Counted from the first letter of the stretch, positions 36,355 through 45,738 are shown. The stretch is 64,000 nt of DNA from Sporocytophaga myxococcoides DSM 11118 (GCF_000426725.1 NZ_AUFX01000006.1:1-64000), one strand, 5' to 3'. Made by a program: numbers and translations. The notes: a model not told the origin generated them from the sequence alone.

Positions 36355-37632
36355 TTAACTTCTGACTTTAAATTTATTATAAAAATAGGCCATAATTAGC
36401 ATTGCTCCAAAAAAACCAATCAACGCTGAAATTTCGGGCAATATTTCCTGTACCCCTGCTCCCCTCAGAAATAGATTATAGAAAGTTTCCATAGCCCATC
36501 CCAAGGGAGAAATGACACTCATTTTTCTTAATATTTCCGGCATCACAAAAACCGGTATCCAGATACCTCCTATTGCCGCAAGTATTACTATAGAAACGGC
36601 TGCAAATGTGGAAGATTGCTGATGAGTTTTAAATATGGTTCCCAGGAGCACGCCAAAACCCGTGGCTGCTAATCCGATAGAAACTACTGCTAATACAAGT
36701 GCTGGTGCGTCTTGCCCGATATCAAGGGAAGGTAAACCTAGAAGCGGCATTAAGTAAATTCCTGCCAGCATCATCAGCGCAAACTGCACCAGGGTAATTA
36801 ACAAGTAGGCCACAACCTTGCCAATCATTACCACTAAAGAAGTACCAGGAATCGTTTTTAATCTCAAAGCACTGCCATCTTCTCTTTCTTTTATGATGCT
36901 GCCAGCTAAAGGAAGGACGATAAAGAAAATTCCAAAGATTGTCCAGGCTGGAACATTATGTTGCACTGAATTCATAGACAAACCTTCTAATTCAGGCTTA
37001 GCTGCTTTCTGGTCTAACTCTATAAATCTTCTTGTATCAATACTAAACTGATTCCCATTCGGAAAATACTGAGAAAGATGTTGCGAGATGACCTTTATAG
37101 ATTGGCTGGCTTGATACCCATCCAGGATTTTATCCAAAGCCAGTTGTACTGACTTTTTGAAGGATGCCTGTAAAGCTGGATCATAAATAACCTGAACGGC
37201 TGCATGCAGAGAATCTTTGATACCATCAGAAGGACCATTGGTAAGTTCTCCAAAAGCCCTGCTGATGTCTCTGCTGATATGGGTTTGCAGCATCAAAGAA
37301 GTACCGGGAGGGACAATTACTCCAACTTTGTAAGTTCCATTATTTACTTCTTCTCTGATATTGTTTATATCAGTTTTTGAATATTCTGACTGTGTTACCT
37401 TAAATATCCCTGCCTGGCTCAGGCCTTGTGCTATAGCCTTGCCGCATTCATCTCTGTCCTGATCTAAGATGATTACCTTTATTTCCGCCTGCTGATAATC
37501 CCTGAAAGGACCATCTTGAATCAATGCCATGATGATGATCATTGTTAAGGGCATCAGAAACAAGATTGCCAGACCCGCTTTGTCACGGATCAGGATCAAA
37601 AGTTCTTTATAAATGGCAAAGAAAACTTTCAT
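36355..37632 (-). CDS. ABC-2 type transporter permease
   Basis: 425 residues. An N-terminal membrane helix (LAILFLMPLTMIIIMALIQDGPF) is followed by an extracytoplasmic domain of about 200 residues and then about five helices (AWTIFGIFFIVLPLAGSIIKEREDGSALRL is the conserved ABC-2 segment). It should form an exporter with the ATPase encoded one base upstream. A pigment or its precursors is the probable cargo by location, though ABC-2 exporters of this type also move lipids and drugs. Confidence 0.9.
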   Translation of the reverse strand: MKVFFAIYKELLILIRDKAGLAILFLMPLTMIIIMALIQDGPFRDYQQAEIKVIILDQDRDECGKAIAQGLSQAGIFKVTQSEYSKTDINNIREEVNNGTYKVGVIVPPGTSLMLQTHISRDISRAFGELTNGPSDGIKDSLHAAVQVIYDPALQASFKKSVQLALDKILDGYQASQSIKVISQHLSQYFPNGNQFSIDTRRFIELDQKAAKPELEGLSMNSVQHNVPAWTIFGIFFIVLPLAGSIIKEREDGSALRLKTIPGTSLVVMIGKVVAYLLITLVQFALMMLAGIYLMPLLGLPSLDIGQDAPALVLAVVSIGLAATGFGVLLGTIFKTHQQSSTFAAVSIVILAAIGGIWIPVFVMPEILRKMSVISPLGWAMETFYNLFLRGAGVQEILPEISALIGFFGAMLIMAYFYNKFKVRS

Positions 37633-37633
37633 G

Positions 37634-38371
37634 TTAATCTCTCAATTCCTTTCCTGTAAGTTTGATAAACAGGTCTTCCAGATTTGAACATGGATTTTCC
37701 TGGGCTATCAGTTGTGCTGGTGCTCCCTCCTTAATGATTCTGCCTTTGTCTATGATGGCAATTCTGTTGCAAAGATCTTCAGCTTCTTCCAGGTAGTGAC
37801 TTGTATAAATTACTGTAGTTCCCTTACTGTTGATTTCTTTTAGGGTTTCCAGAATGAGCACACGAGATTGAACGTCAACGCCCACTGTAGGCTCATCAAG
37901 GATAATTATAGAAGGTTTATGAAGGATACCTGCAATTAGGTTTACTCGGCGCTTCATACCAGTGGAGTACTCGCTTATTTTTTTATAGCGATGATTTGAC
38001 AGGCCCATTTTGGTAAGCCAAAAATCAACTTCACTTTTGATAGTATTTCCAGGTATGCCATACATGCGTCCAAAGAAACTAAGATTTTCTTCCGCAGTCA
38101 GCGAAGGGTATAAAGCTATATCCTGCGGAACCAGCCCGTAAATTTTTTTTATTTTCTCAGGGAATTTCAGGATATCGGTTTCATTCATATAAGCAGTACC
38201 GATATTTGCAGAAGAAAGCCCGCAGATAATGGAAATCAAAGTAGTTTTACCGGCTCCATTAGGACCAAGTAATCCAAAAAAATCGCCCTTTTGAATAGTC
38301 AAATTTACACCCGTGAGCGCAGGAGCAAATCCCTTTTTATAGGTTTTGAAAAGATTATTTACCTGAACCAC
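37634..38371 (-). CDS. ABC transporter ATP-binding protein
   Basis: 245 residues. Walker A GPNGAGKTT at 36-44, the Q-loop in YGLVPQDIAL, signature-like EYSTGMKRRVNLI in place of LSGGQ, Walker B IIILDEPTVGVD, and the switch histidine in YTSHYLEEA. It resembles the CcmA/drug-export type. It powers the ABC-2 permease encoded directly downstream. Confidence 0.94.
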   Translation of the reverse strand: MVQVNNLFKTYKKGFAPALTGVNLTIQKGDFFGLLGPNGAGKTTLISIICGLSSANIGTAYMNETDILKFPEKIKKIYGLVPQDIALYPSLTAEENLSFFGRMYGIPGNTIKSEVDFWLTKMGLSNHRYKKISEYSTGMKRRVNLIAGILHKPSIIILDEPTVGVDVQSRVLILETLKEINSKGTTVIYTSHYLEEAEDLCNRIAIIDKGRIIKEGAPAQLIAQENPCSNLEDLFIKLTGKELRD

Positions 38372-38374
38372 TTT

Positions 38375-39376
38375 TTATAAACTAATTTTTTTCAGTTTGG
38401 TAAAGATTGCCTTTTCACGATCTGCACATTCCAGTAATATATCTGATAATGTTGTATAAGATACAGCAGAAGAAGCCCTTCCTTTACAGATTCTTCCTGC
38501 TTCAAATGCAAAATCTCTCCACCTGTCTCCGGTTTCGGTAACTTCCTGAGCTACTTCCTGAAGCCATGGTTGTTGAAGATGATTAGATGCTTCCTGAAGA
38601 AATGCACCAAATATAAATCTAAACCCTCCACCTCCTGTTCCGATTTCTTCCTGCATTCTTATTACTTGTCCCAGATATAAAATCGCCCTTCTTTCATCAA
38701 GCTTATCTGGCCATTTTTTCAGGCTCTTAGCAAGAAACCTGATTCCCTTCACACCAAAAAGCGGAATAGGGACATTCAACATATCTCCTGCTGTCTGCTT
38801 AATTCCTTTGACAATTGCAGGTTTAAAGTCATATGAAGATGGTACTGCAGTCGGGTAGTACATTTTACCTTTGGGAGGCATTGTCCCTTTTGCAAATCTG
38901 GCTCTCACCAGATCATCATAATCTATTTCACAAGTCTCTTCAAGAACCGGATCGCTCACCAAATACTTTCCATTTCTCTTTCCAAAAACAACAATATTGT
39001 GAGCGTTAAAATGAAATCGTAAAGCTTTAGGTAAATAGGGAAGATAAAACACGCTTGTTAGCAATCCGACGGGCAAGCCCTTTTCTAAAGTCCTATCCAA
39101 CTCTTCCATCGCTTTTGTTTCACTTCTGAAAGTTGTGGAGTGTATGGAAATGCCAAGCCTTGAGCTTACCCTTTTGAATATCCATCCTGGAAGAATTCTG
39201 TAAGAGGTAACGGGTAATCCATTTAGTTTAACAAATGGCAGGTAGCTAAAAAACAATCCTGAGCCTACACCAAAAACCATTGGCTCAGAGATACCAAGAT
39301 TGTGGAACTTAAGTAGATTAGATACTGCACCATTTTCACAGTGCGCACTCTGATTATGTTCAAATTGCACTTCCAA
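38375..39376 (-). CDS. BtrH-like cysteine acyltransferase/peptidase-fold protein
   Basis: 333 residues. The N-terminal half matches the BtrH N-terminal domain: HCENGAVSNLLKFHN with Cys13 as likely nucleophile, GVGSGLFFSYLPF, and a histidine/aspartate region HFNAHNIVVFGKRNGKYLVSDP. The C-terminal half (GIRFLAKSLKKWP..., GTGGGGFRFIFGAFLQEAS) matches the DUF4872-type helical domain. BtrH moves an acyl group from ACP to an amine in butirosin synthesis. By analogy this enzyme could move an aryl-polyene from ACP to an acceptor. The activity is unproven. It lies between the ABC ATPase and the HTH-like gene with two- to three-base gaps. Confidence 0.85.
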   Translation of the reverse strand: MEVQFEHNQSAHCENGAVSNLLKFHNLGISEPMVFGVGSGLFFSYLPFVKLNGLPVTSYRILPGWIFKRVSSRLGISIHSTTFRSETKAMEELDRTLEKGLPVGLLTSVFYLPYLPKALRFHFNAHNIVVFGKRNGKYLVSDPVLEETCEIDYDDLVRARFAKGTMPPKGKMYYPTAVPSSYDFKPAIVKGIKQTAGDMLNVPIPLFGVKGIRFLAKSLKKWPDKLDERRAILYLGQVIRMQEEIGTGGGGFRFIFGAFLQEASNHLQQPWLQEVAQEVTETGDRWRDFAFEAGRICKGRASSAVSYTTLSDILLECADREKAIFTKLKKISL

Positions 39377-39378
39377 GG

Positions 39379-39771
39379 TTATTCAGTTTTTTTTAGTTGT
39401 GCTACAGATATATTCAAAGCACGGGCATATTTTTCAAGGGTTTTCTGGCTTAGCTTTGCAAATGCAGAAGGGCGCAAATGCCAGATAATTTTGAACCATG
39501 AAACGCCGGACAATTCTGCCAGCATCCCTTTAGTAATCATATTTTTTTCAAGATGAAAAAGCAATGGACTGGCTTTACCGGTCACCACCTTCTGTCTTGC
39601 CGCTTCAACCTTTTCATTGATTACTTCCCAGGCTTGGTCCAGAGCGATATTTTCAGGTTCCCAACCAGCAGTCTTAACTTTTGTATAAGTACCGTTTTTA
39701 TCAGTTGCATATAAAACTTTCCTGACGCCTTCAAGTGCACCATGATCCTGAGGAACCTGATCTTTTTCCAT
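39379..39771 (-). CDS. Small HTH-like protein, possible cluster regulator
   Basis: 130 residues. The first part (VRKVLYATDKNGTYTKVKTAGWEPENIALDQAW) has no family I can name. The C-terminal 55 residues look like a helix-turn-helix of XRE type: TKGMLAELSGVSWFKIIWHL, then KLSQKTLEKYARALNISVAQLKKTE, the usual late helices. No signal peptide. Gaps of two and nine bases put it inside the biosynthetic operon. It may sense and regulate pigment synthesis, or be a structural protein of the assembly line. Confidence 0.7.
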   Translation of the reverse strand: MEKDQVPQDHGALEGVRKVLYATDKNGTYTKVKTAGWEPENIALDQAWEVINEKVEAARQKVVTGKASPLLFHLEKNMITKGMLAELSGVSWFKIIWHLRPSAFAKLSQKTLEKYARALNISVAQLKKTE

Positions 39772-39780
39772 AAAAGCTAA

Positions 39781-40239
39781 TTAATCTTTTTTAACGAAAA
39801 TTTTCATTTCACATTCAGCAACTGCATTTCCATTGCAGGTACAAAATGCTTTAATAAGCAGGACGCCCATTACTTCATTTTCAAATCTCACCTCGGTCAC
39901 CAGCTCGGAATGGACAGGAGGCAGTGAATGGATTTTCAATCCCTTAATTGCCCCAATATATCCAACAGGAGCCCCTTTTAACTCACCACTATTGTCAGAT
40001 TTCTGTCTGTTAATTTCGTATCCCATACGAAGAGCAGCCGTCTGAGCCATGTTCTCCACCAGCCCTGGCTCTCTGAAAAAGCCGTTATAAGAAAAAATAT
40101 TATCCTCTTTCAGAGTCAGTCCGCTTACAGTTTTTACATCATCAGAAAACAAAAGCTTGTCTACCATTACAAATGGTTCTTTTTGAGGAACCATATTAAC
40201 AACTACATCGCCTTCGTAAATTGGACTATTGGAATTCAT
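39781..40239 (-). CDS. Hotdog 3-hydroxyacyl-ACP dehydratase-like protein
   Basis: 152 residues. VPQKEPFVMVDKLL, then REPGLVENMAQTAALRMGYE and GYIGAIKGLKIHSLPP follow the hotdog fold of FabZ-like dehydratases seen in aryl-polyene clusters. The usual HFPxxP motif is replaced by FSYNGFFREPG, so catalysis should not be assumed. Likely works on chain intermediates with FabG and the ketosynthases. 19-bp gap to darB upstream. Confidence 0.83.
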   Translation of the reverse strand: MNSNSPIYEGDVVVNMVPQKEPFVMVDKLLFSDDVKTVSGLTLKEDNIFSYNGFFREPGLVENMAQTAALRMGYEINRQKSDNSGELKGAPVGYIGAIKGLKIHSLPPVHSELVTEVRFENEVMGVLLIKAFCTCNGNAVAECEMKIFVKKD

Positions 40240-40258
40240 TTTAATAAAATTTTAAAAC

Positions 40259-41395
40259 TTAAAAGACAGTCAGAAGCGCATACGAATAAGAGAATCGTGC
40301 ACTTTCCGGAACTGCCAGCAATAATTTATCGCCTATATTTAATTTCCCTGAACTTAAAATTTCCTCTACCATCACAAACACTGAAGCCGCTCCGATATTT
40401 CCTACACTGGTGAGATTAGTAAACCACTTTTCCTGAGGAATCTCAATATTATACTTTGATAGTTCTTCTGCAATCTTAAACCTGAAGAACTCCGAGGAAA
40501 GATGTGGAAGTACATAATTGATTTCTTTAACGTCAAAATTTCGCTTTTTACAGATTCCCTTTAAAGCCCTTGCAGCTAAAACAGAAATATGCTGATCCAG
40601 CAGTTTGACATCCTGTTTCATTGCCATTACAGAGTTGTCGGCAATAGCTTTAGGATCCATTTGTTTAAAGCTTATAAGATTTCCTTTTTCATCTTTGTCA
40701 GAAGCAGCATACATACAAGTCTCCACTTCATTGGCAAAAGAAACACTATCAACCCATTCTATTTTTAGTGACAAACCATTCTCAGCAGGTTTATCCTCCA
40801 AAAGAAAAGCACCTGACCCGTCGGAAAGCATCCATCTCAAGAAATCTTTTTCAAAAGCGAGAATTGGTTTTTCCTCCATTTCTCCGATCTTTTTTGCTTC
40901 CTCTTCATAATTTTTAGCCTGAAGCATAGGAGAACAAAGTTCTGAGCCTACGATTACAGCATTTGAAGTATTTTCAGACTGAATAGACATAAAACCAATC
41001 TTCAGCGCATGCATTCCCGAACAACAATTTCCCATTGGAGAATAAGTTTCCAACGGTCTTCCTCCGAGGTAACCGTGAACCATAATTGTATGAGATGGCA
41101 TGATTTGATCAGGATATGAAGTACCACATGCAAGCAGTTCTATATCATCCTGATTAAATGAACTGTCGAATAAAGATCTGACAGCTTCTGCCGCCAGCTG
41201 AGCGTTATTATGAGTTAGTTTACCCTCTTTGTTAAGCGCATAGTATCTTGTTTTAATACCATTATTCCTTAATACTATTTTCTTAGCTCTCGAAGGTTTG
41301 CCATTAATAAATCCCAGGTAAGTCTCCATTTCATCAATTGAAACCGGATCATTAGGCAAATATTTCGCAACCCTTGTTATAAATACTTCCTTCAT
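40259..41395 (-). CDS. darB: DarB-type ketoacyl synthase III, dialkylresorcinol cyclase
   Basis: 378 residues. KAS III-like: Cys125 in MGNCCSGMHALKIG, GHLSS-type C-terminal motif as PHLSSEFF and TNLTSVGNIGAASVFVMVEEIL. The N-terminus (ITRVAKYLPNDPVSIDEME) and length match DarB, which joins and cyclises two beta-ketoacyl chains into the 1,3-cyclohexanedione that becomes the resorcinol. Together with DarA it marks the dialkylresorcinol half of flexirubin. The 164-bp gap upstream may contain a promoter, though no TAnnTTTG box was found. Confidence 0.9.
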   Translation of the reverse strand: MKEVFITRVAKYLPNDPVSIDEMETYLGFINGKPSRAKKIVLRNNGIKTRYYALNKEGKLTHNNAQLAAEAVRSLFDSSFNQDDIELLACGTSYPDQIMPSHTIMVHGYLGGRPLETYSPMGNCCSGMHALKIGFMSIQSENTSNAVIVGSELCSPMLQAKNYEEEAKKIGEMEEKPILAFEKDFLRWMLSDGSGAFLLEDKPAENGLSLKIEWVDSVSFANEVETCMYAASDKDEKGNLISFKQMDPKAIADNSVMAMKQDVKLLDQHISVLAARALKGICKKRNFDVKEINYVLPHLSSEFFRFKIAEELSKYNIEIPQEKWFTNLTSVGNIGAASVFVMVEEILSSGKLNIGDKLLLAVPESARFSYSYALLTVF

Positions 41396-41559
41396 TAATA
41401 ACTTCTCTTATGAAAAACTCTAATTGAACCGGTAGAAAACCGCAGTCAACTAAATGCTTAAGTCAAACAAACAGTAAAACTAATGGATTTCCTCTTAAGA
41501 ATCGCTAAAAATAATACTTTAAATATTAAATTTAACGCCGGTTGGGATTGAAAATAGCT

Positions 41560-42468
41560 CTATTTCACCCCGGAAAAATAAGCCACCTTCCTTTTCATTG
41601 GCCCCCATAGAAGTATTCTTTTAATATTTGCAACTATAAACATAATTGGAGTACCAATGATGATTACAAATACTAGATAATATAAAAAAAATGATAAAGC
41701 TGCTTTTCGTTTTGAATTACCTGAACGTCCTAATTTGCTGATAGCTTTAGCCCAGATTTTAAATATCTTAGACCCAGTCATTTCCATGGTCATCAATGGC
41801 TGTTTGATTTCTACAGCTCCTGCTTTTACCAGAGAATCCTGGAGGTTTTCCAGTTGATTTCCGGATAAATATTTATAGATAATTTCTCCATATGCCGAAG
41901 CCCCTTTGATGTCCGAATCTGAAACTCCCGAAGCTGGCAAAAATCCCCAATAATTTGCCTTCTTTCCTTTCATCAGCCAACCAATGATTGTAACAAGGCT
42001 TACCAGATTATGTGATTTATCAAACAAAGCAATGTTTCCAACGAGATGCCCCCCTGCTGCTTTTATATAGGCTTTCGCCTTTTCCTGGCCTGAAATCCAC
42101 ATGTTGCGGCAAGCTATAACTGTTATGACCGGTTTACCTTTTAAAATCCTTTTTCCTTCTTCACTTTGGAGAAATGAACAAGCAGGTAAACTGGGTGACA
42201 AATACCATGGCTGATATCCGAATATTACAAGGTCAAAATCAGAATTCTGAATTTGAAGAGGTTTCATTTTTACAGATTCCTGATGAACGGTTTCGGGAAA
42301 CACGTCTAAAAATTCATCTGCAGACCAGGGAAAATTATAGTTATTCTCAGGCTGGAGTTGTTCAAAAGTAAATTCTATATCTTTTTTATTCAATCCTGAA
42401 CAAACAGACTTCACTACTGCTGTCAATTGACCGGTTTGTGAATACCAAAGAACAAGTACTTTTTTCAT
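41560..42468 (-). CDS. darA: DarA, dialkylresorcinol-forming flavodoxin-like enzyme
   Basis: 302 residues. The N-terminal flavodoxin-like fold begins KKVLVLWYSQTGQLTAVVKSV (flavin phosphate loop SQTGQL). The C-terminal part has a hydrophobic helix pair (ALSFFLYYLVFVIIIGTPIMFI). Matches proteins annotated as dialkylresorcinol condensing enzyme DarA. The flavodoxin fold suggests it performs the aromatising oxidation after DarB, which I infer. Its stop lies 164 bp before darB, and its start overlaps the acyltransferase gene by four bases. Confidence 0.88.
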   Translation of the reverse strand: MKKVLVLWYSQTGQLTAVVKSVCSGLNKKDIEFTFEQLQPENNYNFPWSADEFLDVFPETVHQESVKMKPLQIQNSDFDLVIFGYQPWYLSPSLPACSFLQSEEGKRILKGKPVITVIACRNMWISGQEKAKAYIKAAGGHLVGNIALFDKSHNLVSLVTIIGWLMKGKKANYWGFLPASGVSDSDIKGASAYGEIIYKYLSGNQLENLQDSLVKAGAVEIKQPLMTMEMTGSKIFKIWAKAISKLGRSGNSKRKAALSFFLYYLVFVIIIGTPIMFIVANIKRILLWGPMKRKVAYFSGVK

Positions 42469-43340
42469 GAATGTGAGTTTTTTGCCCAGAAGTTATAAAA
42501 ATTAAACCATTGTTCCGGATAAGTTTTTACCATCCTTTCAACTTCTGTTACATATTCTTTCACCATTTCCTCGACATTTCCATTACTAATCTTTGGGGGT
42601 GTAGCGAAGAAGTGATAATGCTTGTCTGTTTCTTTTACAGCAAATACATAGCTGTAAGGTACTTTTAAAGCCTTTGCAAGCTGGAAAGGACCTAATGGAA
42701 AAAGGGCCTCTTTTCCCAGAAAATCAGTTGAAATAACCTTTCCTCCCTCTACATATCTGTCACCATGAATGCAGATAATCTCCTGATTTTTTAAAGCTTT
42801 ATTAATTTCGAAGATGTGAGAAAGATCATCTTTCACTGGGATTATATTAACAGGTCGTTCCCCGTATATTTCAGAAAAATAACTTTTAATCTTTTCATGC
42901 TCTGCATCGAACATGACAATATTTATTTTTGCTTTGATCTCATTTAAGAGATGGCCTGCGACCTCATAATTGCCTATGTGAGCACTGATAAAAATTCCAC
43001 CTTTACCTTGAGCGGCAATTTCCCTCAAATGGAACTGGCCATCATGATTTATGGTAAACCTGTTTCTTATTCCCCCCATAATAGCAACCTTGTCTATTAA
43101 GGTTTGTCCAAAAACATAATAGTTTTTATATACTTTAAGCCAGGCTGTGAAGTACTTATATTTGAGAATTTCTCTGAAAAAATGGAATGATGATTTGGTT
43201 GACTTTAATGAGAAAAACAAATAGTAAAGTGCAACAAAACGAAGTACCAGATATGCGATTTTAAGACCAAGGTGCCTGATCAGGAATACAAATATTTTGT
43301 GTCCTAATAAGGAACCCTGGGTTTTTCCTTTCCAGGCCAT
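42465..43340 (-). CDS. LpxL/HtrB-like acyltransferase
   Basis: 291 residues. An N-terminal membrane-association region is followed by HIGNYEVAGHLLNE (HX4E motif of lipid A late acyltransferases), then ICIHGDRYVEGG and FPLGPFQLAKALKVPYSYVF. ACP-dependent acyltransferases of this family O-acylate lipid A. In flexirubin clusters the homologue is a strong candidate for esterifying the aryl-polyene acid to the dialkylresorcinol. It lies between the ACP and darA (gaps of two bases and a four-base overlap), which fits that role. Confidence 0.88.
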   Translation of the reverse strand: MAWKGKTQGSLLGHKIFVFLIRHLGLKIAYLVLRFVALYYLFFSLKSTKSSFHFFREILKYKYFTAWLKVYKNYYVFGQTLIDKVAIMGGIRNRFTINHDGQFHLREIAAQGKGGIFISAHIGNYEVAGHLLNEIKAKINIVMFDAEHEKIKSYFSEIYGERPVNIIPVKDDLSHIFEINKALKNQEIICIHGDRYVEGGKVISTDFLGKEALFPLGPFQLAKALKVPYSYVFAVKETDKHYHFFATPPKISNGNVEEMVKEYVTEVERMVKTYPEQWFNFYNFWAKNSHS

Positions 43341-43342
43341 TA

Positions 43343-43603
43343 TTACTTAGCTTCCTGTTTCTCGCCTACCTTACTTAAAATGTAGTTATAAAAATCCTGG
43401 AAGTTAACAATTCCGACGAAATCTTCACCTTTAACTTTAAATCCGAAATTACTTTCAATAACAACTACAAGGTCTACATAGTCAAGGCTATCAAGACCAA
43501 GGGTTTCTTTCAGGTTGGCTTCGGGAGTTATTTTATCAGCATCCACCTCAAACTCTTCAACCAAAAAGCCATTAATTTTTTCAATAATTTCCTGATTTTT
43601 CAT
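43343..43603 (-). CDS. Acyl carrier protein, second
   Basis: 86 residues with LKETLGLDSLDYVDLVVVIES; Ser39 carries phosphopantetheine. Sits between a ketosynthase and the LpxL-like acyltransferase, so it may deliver the finished aryl-polyenoyl chain to that acyltransferase. Confidence 0.94.
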   Translation of the reverse strand: MKNQEIIEKINGFLVEEFEVDADKITPEANLKETLGLDSLDYVDLVVVIESNFGFKVKGEDFVGIVNFQDFYNYILSKVGEKQEAK

Positions 43604-43623
43604 TTTACCTCTAAGTATATTTT

Positions 43624-44844
43624 TTATTTTACCTTTTTTAATATTAATGAGGAGTTGGTTCCTCCGAAGCCGAATGAATTAGACAGCAAAGTGTCGATAT
43701 TCTTTTCAACTGTTTTTGTAGCGATATTTAGTTTTGCGGAATCCTCATCTGGGGTTTCAAGATTGATGTTTGGTGCAACAAAATCATTTTGCATCATCAA
43801 CAATGAATAAACTATTTCACTCGCTCCTGCCATCCAGCATTCATGCCCTGTCATTGACTTGGTTGAGCTTACCAGTGGTTTTGAACTTCCGAAAACGGAA
43901 TCCAGAGCCCTAGCTTCATACATATCTCCAACAGGTGTTGACGTTGCATGAGCATTAACATAATCTATTAAATCCGCTGGAATTCCTGCATCCCTCAAAG
44001 ACATTTCCAGTGCCCTTACGGGACCTTCAACATTTGGTTGCGAGATGTGGCCTCCGTTTGAAGAAAATCCATATCCGATAATTTCGGCAAGAATCGGTGC
44101 ACCTCTTTCTATAGCCGATTCATAGCTTTCAATAATAACAGTTGCTGCCCCACCGCTAGGTACCAGGCCGTCTCTGTTTTTATCAAAAGGTCTTGATGCC
44201 CTTGTAGGTTCATCAACTCTTACTGAAAACGTACTTAACGCATCAAAATTACCCATTGAAAACGGATTGATTTCCTGTGCTCCTCCACAAATTACCCCCT
44301 TCTGAAGTCCATGTTTGATCAGAAAGTAACCTATTCCGATAGCATGAGAGCCGCTGGCACAGGCTCCGCTAACAGTGAAGTTTACACCTTTGAGCTTAAA
44401 TATTGTTGCCAGGTTCATGGTTACTGTGGAATTCATTGACTGAAATACAGATCCGGAACCTACCAGTGTGGTATCTTTTTTATCTCTTATTATATCCGTT
44501 GCTTCAATTACAGCTCTTGCAGAACTGTCATTTCCAAACAACACACCAAACTCGTTTCTGTCAATAATTTCTTCATCGAGCTTAGCATTTTTAATTGCTT
44601 CCAAAGTAGATAGATAAGCATATTCACCTTGTTCCGCCAGACCAATTCTTTGTCTTCTGTCAAGTATTCCTTTCAGAACCGGTTTTTCAACCATCCCGGT
44701 AAGTGGCGAACGAAAACCCATAATTCTTCGCTCTTCATCAAATACAATTCCTGACTTTCCCTTATAAAGAGAATCGCGCACTTGATCCAGGCCTGTTCCC
44801 AGGCAGGAATAAATACCAATTCCAGTAATAACTACCCTGTTCAT
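43624..44844 (-). CDS. FabF-like beta-ketoacyl-ACP synthase
   Basis: 406 residues, full-length and catalytic by motif: VVITGIGIYSCLGTG at the start, SGACASGSHAIGIG with Cys162, VNAHATSTPVGDMYE, STKSMTGHECWMAG (usual GHSLGAAG replaced by GHECWMAG), and LSNSFGFGGTNSSLIL. The unusual second histidine loop recurs in aryl-polyene ketosynthases. Likely starts elongation from a coumaroyl starter or extends the polyene. Followed after 20 bp by its ACP. Confidence 0.92.
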   Translation of the reverse strand: MNRVVITGIGIYSCLGTGLDQVRDSLYKGKSGIVFDEERRIMGFRSPLTGMVEKPVLKGILDRRQRIGLAEQGEYAYLSTLEAIKNAKLDEEIIDRNEFGVLFGNDSSARAVIEATDIIRDKKDTTLVGSGSVFQSMNSTVTMNLATIFKLKGVNFTVSGACASGSHAIGIGYFLIKHGLQKGVICGGAQEINPFSMGNFDALSTFSVRVDEPTRASRPFDKNRDGLVPSGGAATVIIESYESAIERGAPILAEIIGYGFSSNGGHISQPNVEGPVRALEMSLRDAGIPADLIDYVNAHATSTPVGDMYEARALDSVFGSSKPLVSSTKSMTGHECWMAGASEIVYSLLMMQNDFVAPNINLETPDEDSAKLNIATKTVEKNIDTLLSNSFGFGGTNSSLILKKVK

Positions 44845-44872
44845 TTATACTAGGTGATTCTTATATTAAATA

Positions 44873-45601
44873 CTAGGTATACAATCCTCCATTTACAGAT
44901 ATTACCTCTCCGGTAACATATGATGCCTTGTCTGAAGCTAGAAATGATACAACATTCGAAACCTCCTCTGCAGTTCCAAATCTGGCCAAAGGAATTAATG
45001 ATTTAAATTCTTTTTCATTAATATCTTTTGTCATATCTGTTACAATAAAGCCTGGAGCCACGGCATTGACGGTTACTCCTCTTCTCCCTACTTCCTGCGC
45101 CAAGGCTTTTGTTGCTCCTATTATTGCTGCTTTGCTGGCAGAATAATTTGTTTGTCCCGGCATTCCCTTGATTCCAGAAAGAGAGACAACGTTTACTATT
45201 CTTCCATATTTATTAACCAACATTCCCTTTACAACCAGTCTGGTTATGTAAAAGAAACCATTAAGGCTTATATCAAGTACACCATGCCACTCCTCTTCAC
45301 TCATCCACATCAGAAGATTATCTTTTCTGATTCCGGCATTGTTGACTAAAACCTCTATTACTTTATCAGGATTTTTTTCGAGCCAGGTTCCCAAGACGCC
45401 TTCAACTTCTTCTTTTTTAGAAACATTGAATTGCATTAGTTCACCATCACTACCCTTTTCTCTTATTAGCTCAAGTGTCTTTTCTGCTTCCTGAACGTTT
45501 GATTGAAAATTGATGAGAATTTTATAGCCCATCTCTGCGAGATTCAGACACACAGCTCTTCCAATCCCTCTTGAACCTCCTGTAACTAAAGCGTATTTCA
45601 T
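44873..45601 (-). CDS. fabG: 3-oxoacyl-ACP reductase (FabG-like SDR)
   Basis: 242 residues. Cofactor motif VTGGSRGIGRAV, the NNAG motif (VLVNNAGIRKDNLL), catalytic Ser in VVSLSGIKG and YxxxK in NYSASKAAIIG, and C-terminal GEVISVNGGLYT. NADPH-dependent reduction of beta-ketoacyl-ACP in the polyene cycle. First gene of the biosynthetic run after the ammonia-lyase, with its own -7 promoter box upstream. The housekeeping fabG is probably elsewhere, so this is likely the cluster-dedicated copy. Confidence 0.93.
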   Translation of the reverse strand: MKYALVTGGSRGIGRAVCLNLAEMGYKILINFQSNVQEAEKTLELIREKGSDGELMQFNVSKKEEVEGVLGTWLEKNPDKVIEVLVNNAGIRKDNLLMWMSEEEWHGVLDISLNGFFYITRLVVKGMLVNKYGRIVNVVSLSGIKGMPGQTNYSASKAAIIGATKALAQEVGRRGVTVNAVAPGFIVTDMTKDINEKEFKSLIPLARFGTAEEVSNVVSFLASDKASYVTGEVISVNGGLYT

Positions 45602-45682
45602 TATTAAAAAAATTTATTATTTCTTTCAAACAATTTCCTGCATATCAGGTTAATGATCTAGGATAAGTGTAGACATTATCTA

Positions 45683-45690
45683 CAAATATA
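45683..45690 (-). promoter_or_regulatory. Promoter -7 box of the flexirubin operon
   Basis: TATATTTG on the minus strand is an exact TAnnTTTG match about 80 bp before fabG. The -33 region is poor (no TTG at 18-20 bp), which would suit an activated or weak promoter. It lies in the 137-bp gap between the ammonia-lyase and fabG. Confidence 0.45.
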
Positions 45691-45738
45691 ATAAAATATA
45701 TTTCTACCCAGCCCTAATTTCAAGGATTCCCCTTTATT

